NCBI RefSeq assembly: GCF_027497995.1
Contig: NZ_JAODBT010000002.1
Coordinates: forward strand, 744,001-808,000
Source of the DNA: Stenotrophomonas sp. Iso1
Lineage (GTDB): Bacteria > Pseudomonadota > Gammaproteobacteria > Xanthomonadales > Xanthomonadaceae
Direction of reading: 5' to 3'
DNA length: 64,000 nucleotides
Shown here piece after piece: positions 11,553 through 20,600 of the stretch. The translations under genes were made by a program, and so were the position numbers. Each line of letters opens with the position of its first letter. The first letter of the stretch is position 1. The notes below the pieces were generated by a model. That model worked only from the letters and a program-made list of their open reading frames with translations, did not search any database and had not been told where the DNA came from.

Positions 11553-11638
11553 TGGGATCTGATGCTGCTCTGGCAGGAATCGAGTGTCCACTGTGTTCCA
11601 GTGCGAGCAGTGGAGTTGTGCTGCTTTGAAGGTAATTG

Positions 11639-11773
11639 ATGCGATTTTTTCGGCCATATGGGATGGCCATTCTCGGTCGCTTGTCAGTGGGATGCAGGCG
11701 GGTGTTTCCGTACTGCGGTGATGGCGTCGCCTGCGAGTGCGTCGTGCTGGCGAAGAAGGACGGGTTTCTGTAG
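11639..11773 (+). CDS. Possible 44-residue peptide after a partial leader element
   Basis: ATG at 11639 with GAAGG five to nine bases upstream opens a 44-codon frame (MRFFRPYGMAILGRLSVGCR...) ending TAG at 11771. It lies 94 bp after GGAATACT, similar to the 86-110 bp between that element and the adhesin starts. No family is recognised; it has four cysteines and a basic N-terminus. The only support is context, so it may well be chance. Confidence 0.15.
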   Translation: MRFFRPYGMAILGRLSVGCRRVFPYCGDGVACECVVLAKKDGFL

Positions 11774-12006
11774 CTGACCGTAAATGGAATGTCGGCCAAG
11801 ACGCGATGTAGCGCAGCACAATGCGGTTCCAAATAGATGGCGCATTGAATGGCGGCATGCATTTTTGATGTAGGCATTCGGCGCGTTGAGATGCCAAGCG
11901 AAAGGCGTAAATTGCCTTGCGTCATCGTTTTTGTACGTTTTTTGTCAGGCCAGGGTAAACCTTGGGATTTGTCTTATTCATAACTCGGTATTTTTCAGAC
12001 ATTCCC

Positions 12007-12038
12007 TGTGTACGGCGGATGCTCCGGTTGGGAATACT
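12007..12038 (+). promoter_or_regulatory. Bipartite leader element before adhesin 1
   Basis: TGTGTAC (12007-12013) followed after 17 bp by GGAATACT (12031-12038). The same pair, TATGTAC/CATATAC and GGGATACT/GGAATACT, recurs at 23448, 28538 and 33601 with a 16-bp gap. It ends about 100 bp before the ATG. It may be a promoter or an activator site. Confidence 0.55.
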
Positions 12039-12139
12039 CCCTGCCTAACGATGGGGTGGCTGTGCGCAGTCATATCCCAGTCTTCAAGGTTCCGGGTGAA
12101 TTCCGGAAATTCGAATTTGATCAGACGGGTGTTCTAGAA

Positions 12140-15100
12140 ATGACTGTAATCGTGTCCGTAGTCGCCGATAAATCCATCGCAAGCAGTAAGGAACTGGACG
12201 GAGCCAAGGCGGGTAAGCCGGTCCGGATCAAGGCCATCAAGAATGGCAAGTATCTGCTTGCTGAGAACGAGAGCGGTATTGCTCCGGAGAACATCACCGT
12301 CAAGCGTGTAGGTAAGAACCTGCATGTTGCGCTTGAAGGGCGCGACCCGGATCAACCCGAGCTGATCATCGAAGATTTCTTCAGCTACGAGGGGCAGCTC
12401 GTTGGCCTTGCCGAGGATGGCGCATACCACGAGTACATTGCCGTCGACGGAAATGGCGACAGCGATGTTGCGTTCTTGTTGGAAGGTGTTTCCTCGCCGC
12501 TGGCCTTGGGCAGCGGCGAGCTGTTGGGGTTCGGCGACGGCTTGGTCAATGCAGGTGCCGGCATTCTGCCGTGGATGCTTGCTGGCTTGGGCCTGGCTGG
12601 CGCAGGTGTGGCGATTGACCGTCACAACAATGACGACAAGAAGCCGGTGGTCAAGAACAATGGCATTGGCCAAGTGGTGGATGACCAAGGCCCGGTGCAG
12701 GGAAATATCGAAAAGGGTGGTGTCACCGACGATGACCGCCCAACACTGGGCGGCAAAGGCCAGGTGCCGGGTGACACGGTCACCATTACCGACAACGGCA
12801 AGGTGATCGGTGAAGTGGTCGTTGACAAGAACGGTGACTGGAACTTCACCCCGGAGAAGGGGCTGGATGATGGTGAGCATTCGTTTGAAGTGATCATCAC
12901 TGATTCCAACGGCAATAGTTCGGGCCCTTCTGATGATTTCACCGTGATTGTCGATACCATGCCGCCGTCGAAGCCAGGTGCCAACGATGCGCAGCTGATC
13001 GACGATGCCGGTGCGATCGTGGGGCCGATCGTCAGCGGTACCACCACCGATGACAACACGCCTACCTACAAGGGCAAGGCCGAGCCGAATGCCACCGTAG
13101 TCAGCTATGACAACGGTCAGGAAATTGGTCGTACGCAGACCAACGGTACCGGCGACTGGACGTTCACTCCGACCACGCCGTTGGTTGATGGCGACCATAG
13201 CTTGAACTATCAGGTGATCGACAAGGCGGGCAACGTCGGCGAGAAGTCCGATGCCATTGACTTCATCGTCGATACGATTGCGCCGATAAAGCCGCGTGGC
13301 GACGAAGCGGAGCTAATCGACGATGCGGGCGCGATTGTCGGCCCGATTGTCAGCGGCAGCACTACCGATGACAACACACCGACGTACAACGGCAAGGGCG
13401 AGCCGAATGCCACCGTGGTCATCTATGACAATGGTCAGGAGATCGGTCGCGCGAAGACAAACGGTGCCGGCGAGTGGACCTTCACTCCGTCCAAGCCATT
13501 GGTTGATGGCGCACACAGCCTGAACTATCAGGTGATCGACACGGCGGGCAACGTGGGCGAAAAATCCGATGCCATCGACTTCACCGTTGATACGATTGCG
13601 CCGACCAAGCCAAGCACCAATGACGCGCAGCTGATCGACGATGCAGGTGAGGTCGTTGGCCCAATTGTCAGCGGCAGCATCACCGACGACAACACGCCGA
13701 CGTACAACGGCAAGTCCGAGCCGAATGCCACCGTAGTCATCTATGACAACGGCCAGGAAATCGGGCGCGCGCAGACTAACGGTGCCGGCGAATGGACCTT
13801 CACTCCGACCACGCCGTTGGTTGATGGCGACCACAGCCTGAACTATCAGGTGATCGACAAGGCCGGTAACGTTGGCGATAAATCCGATGTCATCGACTTC
13901 ACCGTCGATACGATTGCGCCGACCAAGCCAAGCACCAATGACGCACAGCTGATTGACGACGCGGGTGCGGTTGTTGGCCCGATTCTCAGCGGCAGCATCA
14001 CCGACGACAACACGCCGACCTACAAGGGCAAGGCCGAGCCGAACGCCACTGTGGTCATCTATGACGATGGCCAGGAGATCGGTCGCGCGCAGACCAACGG
14101 TGCAGGCGAGTGGGCCTTCACTCCGTCCAAGCCGTTGGTTGATGGTGCGCACAACCTGAACTATCAGGTGATCGACAAGGCGGGTAACGTCGGCGAAAAA
14201 TCCGATGCCATCGACTTCATCATCGATACGATTGCGCCGACCAAGCCGACCATTGATTCGGTGGTAGATGACCAAGGCACGGTTACCGGCGAGTTGCAGA
14301 ACGGCGATTCGACCGACGACGCCCAGCCGACCCTCAGCGGCAGCGCGGAGCCGGGTAGCACCGTGGTCATCTATGACAACGGCAAGAAGATCGGCCAAGC
14401 CGCAGTGGACGAGAACGGCAAGTGGACGTTTGAGCCGAAGCTACCGCTGGCCCTGGGCGGCCATACGCTGACGGTTGAAGCGGTGGACGCTGCTGGCAAT
14501 ACCAGCGTGCCGTCCGATGCGTTTGACCTGACGCTGGGTAACGCCGACAAGCCGAACCCGCCGGCAATCACCGGTGTGATCGACGATGTGGGCTCGGTGA
14601 TGGGCAACATCCAGAAGAACGGCATTACCGATGACGCCCGTCCGACGATTGAAGGCACCGCGCAGCCGGGCATGACCGTGTCGATTTACATCGATGGCAA
14701 GCTGGCCGGTACCGTGCCAGCCGATGCCCAGGGCAACTGGAGCTTTACCCCGTCCAGCGATCTGGCCGATGGCCTGCACAACATCACTGCCACATCCACC
14801 AATTCATTGGGCAACGTGAGCCCGGCGACCGGTGACTATCCGATCGTGGTGGACACCGTGGCACCGAGCAAGCCGGGCAGCGGCGATGCGCAATTGTGGG
14901 ATGACGAGGGTCAGATCACCGGTGAGATCGTCAATGGTGGTCCCGCTACCGACGACAGCACGCCGACCTTTAACGGCAAGGGCGAGCCGGAATCGACCGT
15001 GGTCATCTATGACAACGGCAAGGAGATCGGCCGGGCGCCGACCGATCAGAATGGTGACTGGAGCTTCACCCCGACCACGCCGCTGGTTGATGGCGACCAC

Positions 15101-17314
15101 AGCCTGAACTATGAAGTGGTGGACAAGGCCGGCAACGTCAGTGAGAAATCCGATCCGATCGACTTCACCGTCAACACGGGTGACGTGGAGATCAAGATTG
15201 AGAGTGTCACCGACAACGTTGGCAAGGTGACCGGTGCCATCAGCAACGGTGGCGTGACCGACGATGCAACACCGACGCTGCATGGCAAGGCCACGGCCGG
15301 CGGGATCGTGAAGATCTACGAAGGCAGCGTGCTGCTGGGTGAGACCACGGTCAATGCCGAAGGCAAGTGGAGCCTGGAGCTGCCCAACGGCTTGAGCGAA
15401 GGCGCCCATGCGTTGACGGCGACCGTGACCACCGCGACCAATGGCGAAAGCACATCCACGCCGCCCTTCAACCTGACCGTGGACCTGAGTGCTCCGAGCA
15501 AGCCGAGCATCACCGAGGTCGGTGATGACGTGGGCAGCATCCAGGGTCCGATTGCCAATGGTGCGTCCACCGATGACACCACGCCGACCCTGAAGGGTCA
15601 GGCCGAAGCCAACAGCACCGTGCACATCTACGACAACGGCAAGTTGATCGGCAGTGTGCCGGCCGGTGGCAATGGTCTGTGGAGCTTCACCCCGACCACG
15701 CCGTTGGCGGGTGGCGAGCACGACTTTACCGTGACCAGCGAAGACAAGGCAGGCAACGTCAGTGTGCCGTCGGATATTCATGGCGTGGTGATTGATACCG
15801 TTGCGCCGGCCAAGCCGGTTATCGAAACGGTCTATGACGACCAGGGTGGCCAGACCGGCAACCTGACTTCGGGCGACGAAACCGACGACGCCCAGCCGAC
15901 TATCAGCGGCAGCGCTGAGCCGAACAGCACCGTGGTCATCTATGACAACGGCAAGAAGATCGGCCAAGCCGCAGTGGACGAGAACGGCAAGTGGACGTTT
16001 GAGCCAAGCCTGCCTTTGCTCGATGGAGAGCACGATCTCACTGTAGTGAACGTAGATAGTGCTGGTAACGAGAGCTTGCCGTCTGATGTATTCACGATCA
16101 TCACAGACACCGTACAACCAGAGAAGCCGGAGATCACTTCGGTTACGGATAACGAAGGTGCACTGCAGGGTCAGATCGTCCAGGGTGAAATTACTGATGA
16201 TCTGACACCAGCGATATCCGGTAACGCGGAGCCGAATAGCACCGTGATCCTCTGGGATAACGGCGTGAAGATTGGGCAAGCCCCGGTCGATGCAGCCGGC
16301 AATTGGACCTTTGTGCCAAGCGATGCGCTGCAGCTTGGCTTGCATTCCATCCACGTCACTTCTGTGGACGGGGTGGGCAATGCGAGCGAGCCCTCGGACG
16401 CGTTTGATTTCACAATCAACAGGGAATTGCCTACGGCGCCGTCCATCACCAACGTGGCGGATGACGTCGGCCAGTTCACTGGCTTCGTTCTAAATGGCCG
16501 CTATACGGATGATGCCAAGCCAACCATCCACGGCAAGGGCGTTGCGGGTGAGAAGATCGAAATCCTGGTGGACGGCGAGCTGATCGGCAGTACCTATGTC
16601 GGTGTGGATGGCCGTTGGAAGTTCACTGCGGAGACTGCGCTGGAAGACGGCATGCGTGTTCTCACTGCGGTTTCGGTCAGTGCGGCAGGTATTCCCAGTG
16701 AAATGAGCAACGAATTCAGGATCAACCTGGATACGAAGGCTCCGGATGCTCCGACCATCGAAACGGTGATGGACGATGTTGGCATTTCTCAGGGCGAACT
16801 GAAGGATGGTGAGTACACCGATGACCGCCGGCCGACATTCAACGGCAAGGCAGAGGCTGGCGCCACCGTCATCGTTTATGACAATGGTGACGAAGTCGGT
16901 GATGCGCGGGTTGATGAGAATGGTAACTGGACCTGGACTCCTGCCGTGAACCTTACCTACGGAGAACATGAGTTCACGTTTGAGCCATTCGATACGGCAG
17001 GTAATGTCGGAAACCCGGAGCAGTGGACCCTGATAATCGGCAACGTAACCCGCGGCGCGCCACAAGCTGAGGATAGTGGCGAATTGCTGTCCATCCAGGA
17101 TTTGTTGGTGGACGGTGACGCGGAGTTGCTTGGCGAAGGCGTGAATGTCCATTCCATGCAGATGGAGCCGGCTTGTCTGGATATGCCCGTTGCTACCGGC
17201 AAATGGATGCAGCCGCTTGATTCGCTCAACAGCACCTCAAACAACGGCTTCGTGCCGGTGGCGGCAGTGATGCAGGACAACCTGCATCAGCTCGAAAATC
17301 AGTTAATTGGGTAA
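12140..17314 (+). CDS. Giant Ig-repeat adhesin 1 with BapA-type N-terminal prefix
   Basis: Predicted surface biofilm adhesin of 1724 residues. Residues 1-~135 match the BapA prefix-like domain (charged KNGKYLLAENESG and KVLIEDFF-type strands); a Gly/Ala hydrophobic stretch (about 137-158, AGAGILPWMLAGLGLAGAG) follows. Then come 14 Ig-like repeats (Big_13-like, ~90-105 residues), each opening with DDxGxxxGxxxxGxxTDDxxPT, whose acidic residues suit Ca2+ binding. The last ~80 residues (from about 1640) do not match the secretion module that ends adhesins 2-4, though it contains SIQDLLVDGD and ends QLIG. ATG 12140 was chosen over a GTG at 12008 because adhesin 3 starts at the homologous CTAGAAATG. 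No clear ribosome site. Secretion by the adjacent type I system is likely, but the signal is atypical. Confidence 0.88.
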   Translation: MTVIVSVVADKSIASSKELDGAKAGKPVRIKAIKNGKYLLAENESGIAPENITVKRVGKNLHVALEGRDPDQPELIIEDFFSYEGQLVGLAEDGAYHEYIAVDGNGDSDVAFLLEGVSSPLALGSGELLGFGDGLVNAGAGILPWMLAGLGLAGAGVAIDRHNNDDKKPVVKNNGIGQVVDDQGPVQGNIEKGGVTDDDRPTLGGKGQVPGDTVTITDNGKVIGEVVVDKNGDWNFTPEKGLDDGEHSFEVIITDSNGNSSGPSDDFTVIVDTMPPSKPGANDAQLIDDAGAIVGPIVSGTTTDDNTPTYKGKAEPNATVVSYDNGQEIGRTQTNGTGDWTFTPTTPLVDGDHSLNYQVIDKAGNVGEKSDAIDFIVDTIAPIKPRGDEAELIDDAGAIVGPIVSGSTTDDNTPTYNGKGEPNATVVIYDNGQEIGRAKTNGAGEWTFTPSKPLVDGAHSLNYQVIDTAGNVGEKSDAIDFTVDTIAPTKPSTNDAQLIDDAGEVVGPIVSGSITDDNTPTYNGKSEPNATVVIYDNGQEIGRAQTNGAGEWTFTPTTPLVDGDHSLNYQVIDKAGNVGDKSDVIDFTVDTIAPTKPSTNDAQLIDDAGAVVGPILSGSITDDNTPTYKGKAEPNATVVIYDDGQEIGRAQTNGAGEWAFTPSKPLVDGAHNLNYQVIDKAGNVGEKSDAIDFIIDTIAPTKPTIDSVVDDQGTVTGELQNGDSTDDAQPTLSGSAEPGSTVVIYDNGKKIGQAAVDENGKWTFEPKLPLALGGHTLTVEAVDAAGNTSVPSDAFDLTLGNADKPNPPAITGVIDDVGSVMGNIQKNGITDDARPTIEGTAQPGMTVSIYIDGKLAGTVPADAQGNWSFTPSSDLADGLHNITATSTNSLGNVSPATGDYPIVVDTVAPSKPGSGDAQLWDDEGQITGEIVNGGPATDDSTPTFNGKGEPESTVVIYDNGKEIGRAPTDQNGDWSFTPTTPLVDGDHSLNYEVVDKAGNVSEKSDPIDFTVNTGDVEIKIESVTDNVGKVTGAISNGGVTDDATPTLHGKATAGGIVKIYEGSVLLGETTVNAEGKWSLELPNGLSEGAHALTATVTTATNGESTSTPPFNLTVDLSAPSKPSITEVGDDVGSIQGPIANGASTDDTTPTLKGQAEANSTVHIYDNGKLIGSVPAGGNGLWSFTPTTPLAGGEHDFTVTSEDKAGNVSVPSDIHGVVIDTVAPAKPVIETVYDDQGGQTGNLTSGDETDDAQPTISGSAEPNSTVVIYDNGKKIGQAAVDENGKWTFEPSLPLLDGEHDLTVVNVDSAGNESLPSDVFTIITDTVQPEKPEITSVTDNEGALQGQIVQGEITDDLTPAISGNAEPNSTVILWDNGVKIGQAPVDAAGNWTFVPSDALQLGLHSIHVTSVDGVGNASEPSDAFDFTINRELPTAPSITNVADDVGQFTGFVLNGRYTDDAKPTIHGKGVAGEKIEILVDGELIGSTYVGVDGRWKFTAETALEDGMRVLTAVSVSAAGIPSEMSNEFRINLDTKAPDAPTIETVMDDVGISQGELKDGEYTDDRRPTFNGKAEAGATVIVYDNGDEVGDARVDENGNWTWTPAVNLTYGEHEFTFEPFDTAGNVGNPEQWTLIIGNVTRGAPQAEDSGELLSIQDLLVDGDAELLGEGVNVHSMQMEPACLDMPVATGKWMQPLDSLNSTSNNGFVPVAAVMQDNLHQLENQLIG

Positions 17315-17321
17315 AGGTTTG

Positions 17322-17355
17322 CCGGAGAGCCTCAATGAGGCTCTCCGGTGTTTGG
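17322..17355 (+). terminator. Hairpin terminator after adhesin 1
   Basis: Perfect 12-bp stem CCGGAGAGCCTC/GAGGCTCTCCGG with AAT loop at 17322-17348, followed by TGTTTGG. The T run is short, so termination may be partial. Confidence 0.75.
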
Positions 17356-17636
17356 CCGATAGTGTCACCCTCGCGGATTAACGTCGCCACTTGTCGCTGA
17401 GCAGGTCTTGGCGATTAACGACGTCAATATCAACCTATAGATCTACGCGGGAAATTGAGACGACCGGTTGCCGCTACAGACAAGTCGCAATGGGGCTTGT
17501 CCGTAGCAGGCACCAGTTGTGAGGAGCTGCTGCTCTTGCCGCGGTTAGGTTGATGCGAGATCTGAATATCAAGGGGCATGCCTGTGCTGTATCTGCGCGG
17601 CGGCATTCTTTTCCGCATTTAATTAGAGAAATAAAA
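17356..17636. other. Intergenic region before adhesin 2
   Basis: 281 bp between the adhesin 1 hairpin and adhesin 2. Unlike the regions before adhesins 1, 3 and 4 it lacks the TATGTAC-N16-GGRATACT element; only CCTGTGCTGT at 17581-17590, also seen next to the 11545 copy, is shared. Several tracts around 17400-17450 are AT-richer and may hold a separate promoter. Confidence 0.4.
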
Positions 17637-20600
17637 ATGAATTTTGATGTGTCGAAAGATAAAAGCGTTTCTTCTGCGCAGGGTCAGCCAGCTATGAGCG
17701 GCCGCGCTGGTATCGCAGCCACTGGCATCGATCCCACACTGGTTATCAAGGAAGTGTTGGACGACAAGGGGGGCAAGCAGGGTGCCATCGCCAATGGTGG
17801 GGTCACTGATGACAGTCGGCCTGAGATCACGGGAGCGGCTGGCGCCGGTGTTGTGGTTCATGTCTACAACAGCTCGGAGCTGATGGGCCATGTCACGGTG
17901 GGTGCAAATGGGGAGTGGTCATTCATTCCGAACATGCCACTGGCAGATGGCCGGCATGAAATCTCCGTCATTTACGAATACCCGAACGGCGACGTCAGCG
18001 AGATCTCCGCACCGCACGTGATTATCGTCGACAAGATTGCGCCGGACATGCCGATCATTCTGGGCATGGTGGATGATGAAGGTCGCATCACCGGAACGAT
18101 TGCCAGTGAAGGTGTAACCGACGACAACCGCCCGGTGGTTGACGGCACCACTGAGCCGAACGCCACGGTCATTGTCTACGACAAGGACAAGGAAATCGGC
18201 CGTGCGCAAGCCGACAGTACGGGCAAGTGGTCCTTTACGCCCGAGCCGCCGCTGGCCGACGGTACCCATGTTCTGAAATATGTGTCGGTGGATGAGGCTG
18301 GCAACCAGAGCCCGGAATCTGCGTCTTTCGAGTTCGTGGTGGATACGCGGCCGGAGCTGGTCAGTATCGACAATGCCGACGATGACTTCGGCAGTGTCAC
18401 CGGTACTCTCGTGTCGGGCAGTTCCACCGATGACGCCACGCCGACCCTGCATGGCGCAGCGACCGCTGGCGGGATCGTGACTATCTACGAAGGCTCCGTG
18501 CTGTTGGGTCAGACCACCGCGGGTGTGGATGGGCGTTGGACGTTCACGCCACAGAGCCCGTTGAGCGAAGGTGCGCACGCGCTGCAAGCGACGGTAACGC
18601 TGCCGGCCAAGGGTGAGAGCGATCGTTCGCCAAGCTTCAATCTGGTCGTCGACCTGAGTGCGCCTGACGCCCCCACCATTAATGAGGTCTATGACAACGT
18701 AGGCGTACATCAGGGGCCGTTGGAAAATGGTGCAGTCACCGATGACAGCACGCCAACGCTGAAGGGTAAGGCCGAAGCCGGCAGCACCGTGCAGATCTAT
18801 GACGAGGGCAACCTGGTGGCCAGCGTCGTGGCCGATGCGGGCGGGAACTGGATCTTTACGCCAGCTACTCCGCTGGCCGAAGGCAAGCACACGTTCACCG
18901 TTACCGCTACCGACAAGGTTGGCAACACCAGTGTGCCCTCGGGCGAGTTCGTGCTGACCGCCGACTACACCGCGCCGGACACCAGCAAGCTGGCGATCAC
19001 TGGTTTGGAAGATGATGTGGGGGGTATCCAGGGCAACATTGCCTCTGGGGGCACTACCGACGACAGCCGCCCGGTGCTCAGTGGTACGGGTACTGCCGGT
19101 GATACCGTCATCGTGATGGTGAAAGACGGTCTGGGCCAACACGAGTTGGGCCGAGCTATCGTGGACGAAAATGGTAAGTGGACACTGCAGGTGACCACGC
19201 CGCTGATTTCAGGCGCCAACGAGTTCACCGCCATCGAGAGGGACCCGGCGGGCAACACCTCCGCACCTACTGTTCCGTACACCGTTATCGTTGATACCGG
19301 TCGCCCGGAAGTGCCGGTCATCGAGAATGTGCAGGACGACGTGGGCGTGGTGCACATGCTGCAGAAGGGCGAAGTCACCAACGACGACACGCCTACCATC
19401 ATCGGCACTGCGCAGGCAGGCAATCTCGTAAAGATCTATGACGGCGCGACGTTGCTCGGCGAAGTTGAAGTTGGCGCCAACGGCAAGTGGGAATTTACCC
19501 CACAGGTGCCCCTGATCGATGGCCCGCACACCATCACTGCAACGGCCACCAACAAGGTTGGTCAGACCAGCGATGCAACAGGTCCCTGGGGCTTTGTGGT
19601 CGACGCCACGGCGCCGGGGCAGGTCACCGACCTGGTGGTCACCGACAACGCGGGTGAAAAGCTGGGTTCGCTCGTCGACGGTGACATCACCGACGACAAC
19701 ACGCCTGAGTTCGCCGGCAAGGCCGAGCCGGGTGCAACGGTGAATGTGTATGACGGCGACACCCTGCTGGGCAGCGCCGAGGTCGGGCAGGACGGCAGTT
19801 GGACGTTTACCCCAAGCAAGCCGTTGGAAGACGGCAAGCATGACTTCACCACCGAGGTAGTGGATCCGGCGGGGAACAGCAGCGGGAAGGGTCCGGTGCT
19901 GAGCGTGACCGTGGACACCACGGATGTGACCGTGGCTATCAGCACGCTGGTGGATGACCAAGGTGCGATCACTGGTGCAATCATGCCCAACGGCGTGACC
20001 GACGACATGCGTCCCGAGATTCAGGGCACGGGCAAGGTCGGCAGCACCATCAAGGTGTACGACGGCGCCACGCTGCTCGGCGAGACGGACGTAAAGCCCG
20101 ACGGCACCTGGAGTTTCATTCCCAAGGTTGACCTGAGCCAGGGCGCGCATGCCATCACTGCCACAGCCACTGACACGACCGGCAACGTGAGCAAGCCGAC
20201 AGCCTCTTTCATCTTCAGTATCGACACGCTGGCGCCGGATGCGCCGAGCATTGACCTTGCCAAGGATGATGTGGGTGCCAAGCAGGAGGACTTGAGCAGC
20301 GGCGCTGTGACGGACGACCCGTCGCCGACGCTGGTGGGCAAGGCCGAAGCCGGTAGCACCGTAAATGTGTACGACAACGGCGCCTTCCTGGGCAAGGCTG
20401 ATGTCGATGCCCAGGGCAACTGGAGCCTGACGCCGACGACGCCGCTGTCGGAAGGCGAGCACACGTTCACCGCCACCGCCACCGACAAGGCCGGCAATAC
20501 CGGCGTGCCGTCGGGCGGGTTCGTGCTGACCACCGACTACACCGCACCAGACGCCAGTAAGCTGGCCATCACCGGCGTGGAAGACGATGTGGGCGGCATC

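Larger units (their letters stand above)
11425..12139. other. Intergenic region before the first giant adhesin
   Basis: 715 bp, no convincing long gene. It holds one copy of the GGAATACT half-element at 11545, a possible 44-codon frame after it, TTGGGATTTGTCT at 11964-11976 (also present at 23403-23415 before the third adhesin), and the full leader element at 12007-12038. The reverse-strand frames here show no family features. Confidence 0.5.

Noticed and set aside
12008-12139. N-terminal extension of adhesin 1 from GTG 12008
   Set aside because: It would cover the conserved leader element, and the homologous adhesin 3 begins at the equivalent internal ATG.
12134-16354. Several 350-500 codon minus-strand frames across adhesin 1 (and similar ones across adhesins 2-4)
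   Set aside because: They mirror the repeat units of the sense genes, which produces repetitive antisense frames automatically.
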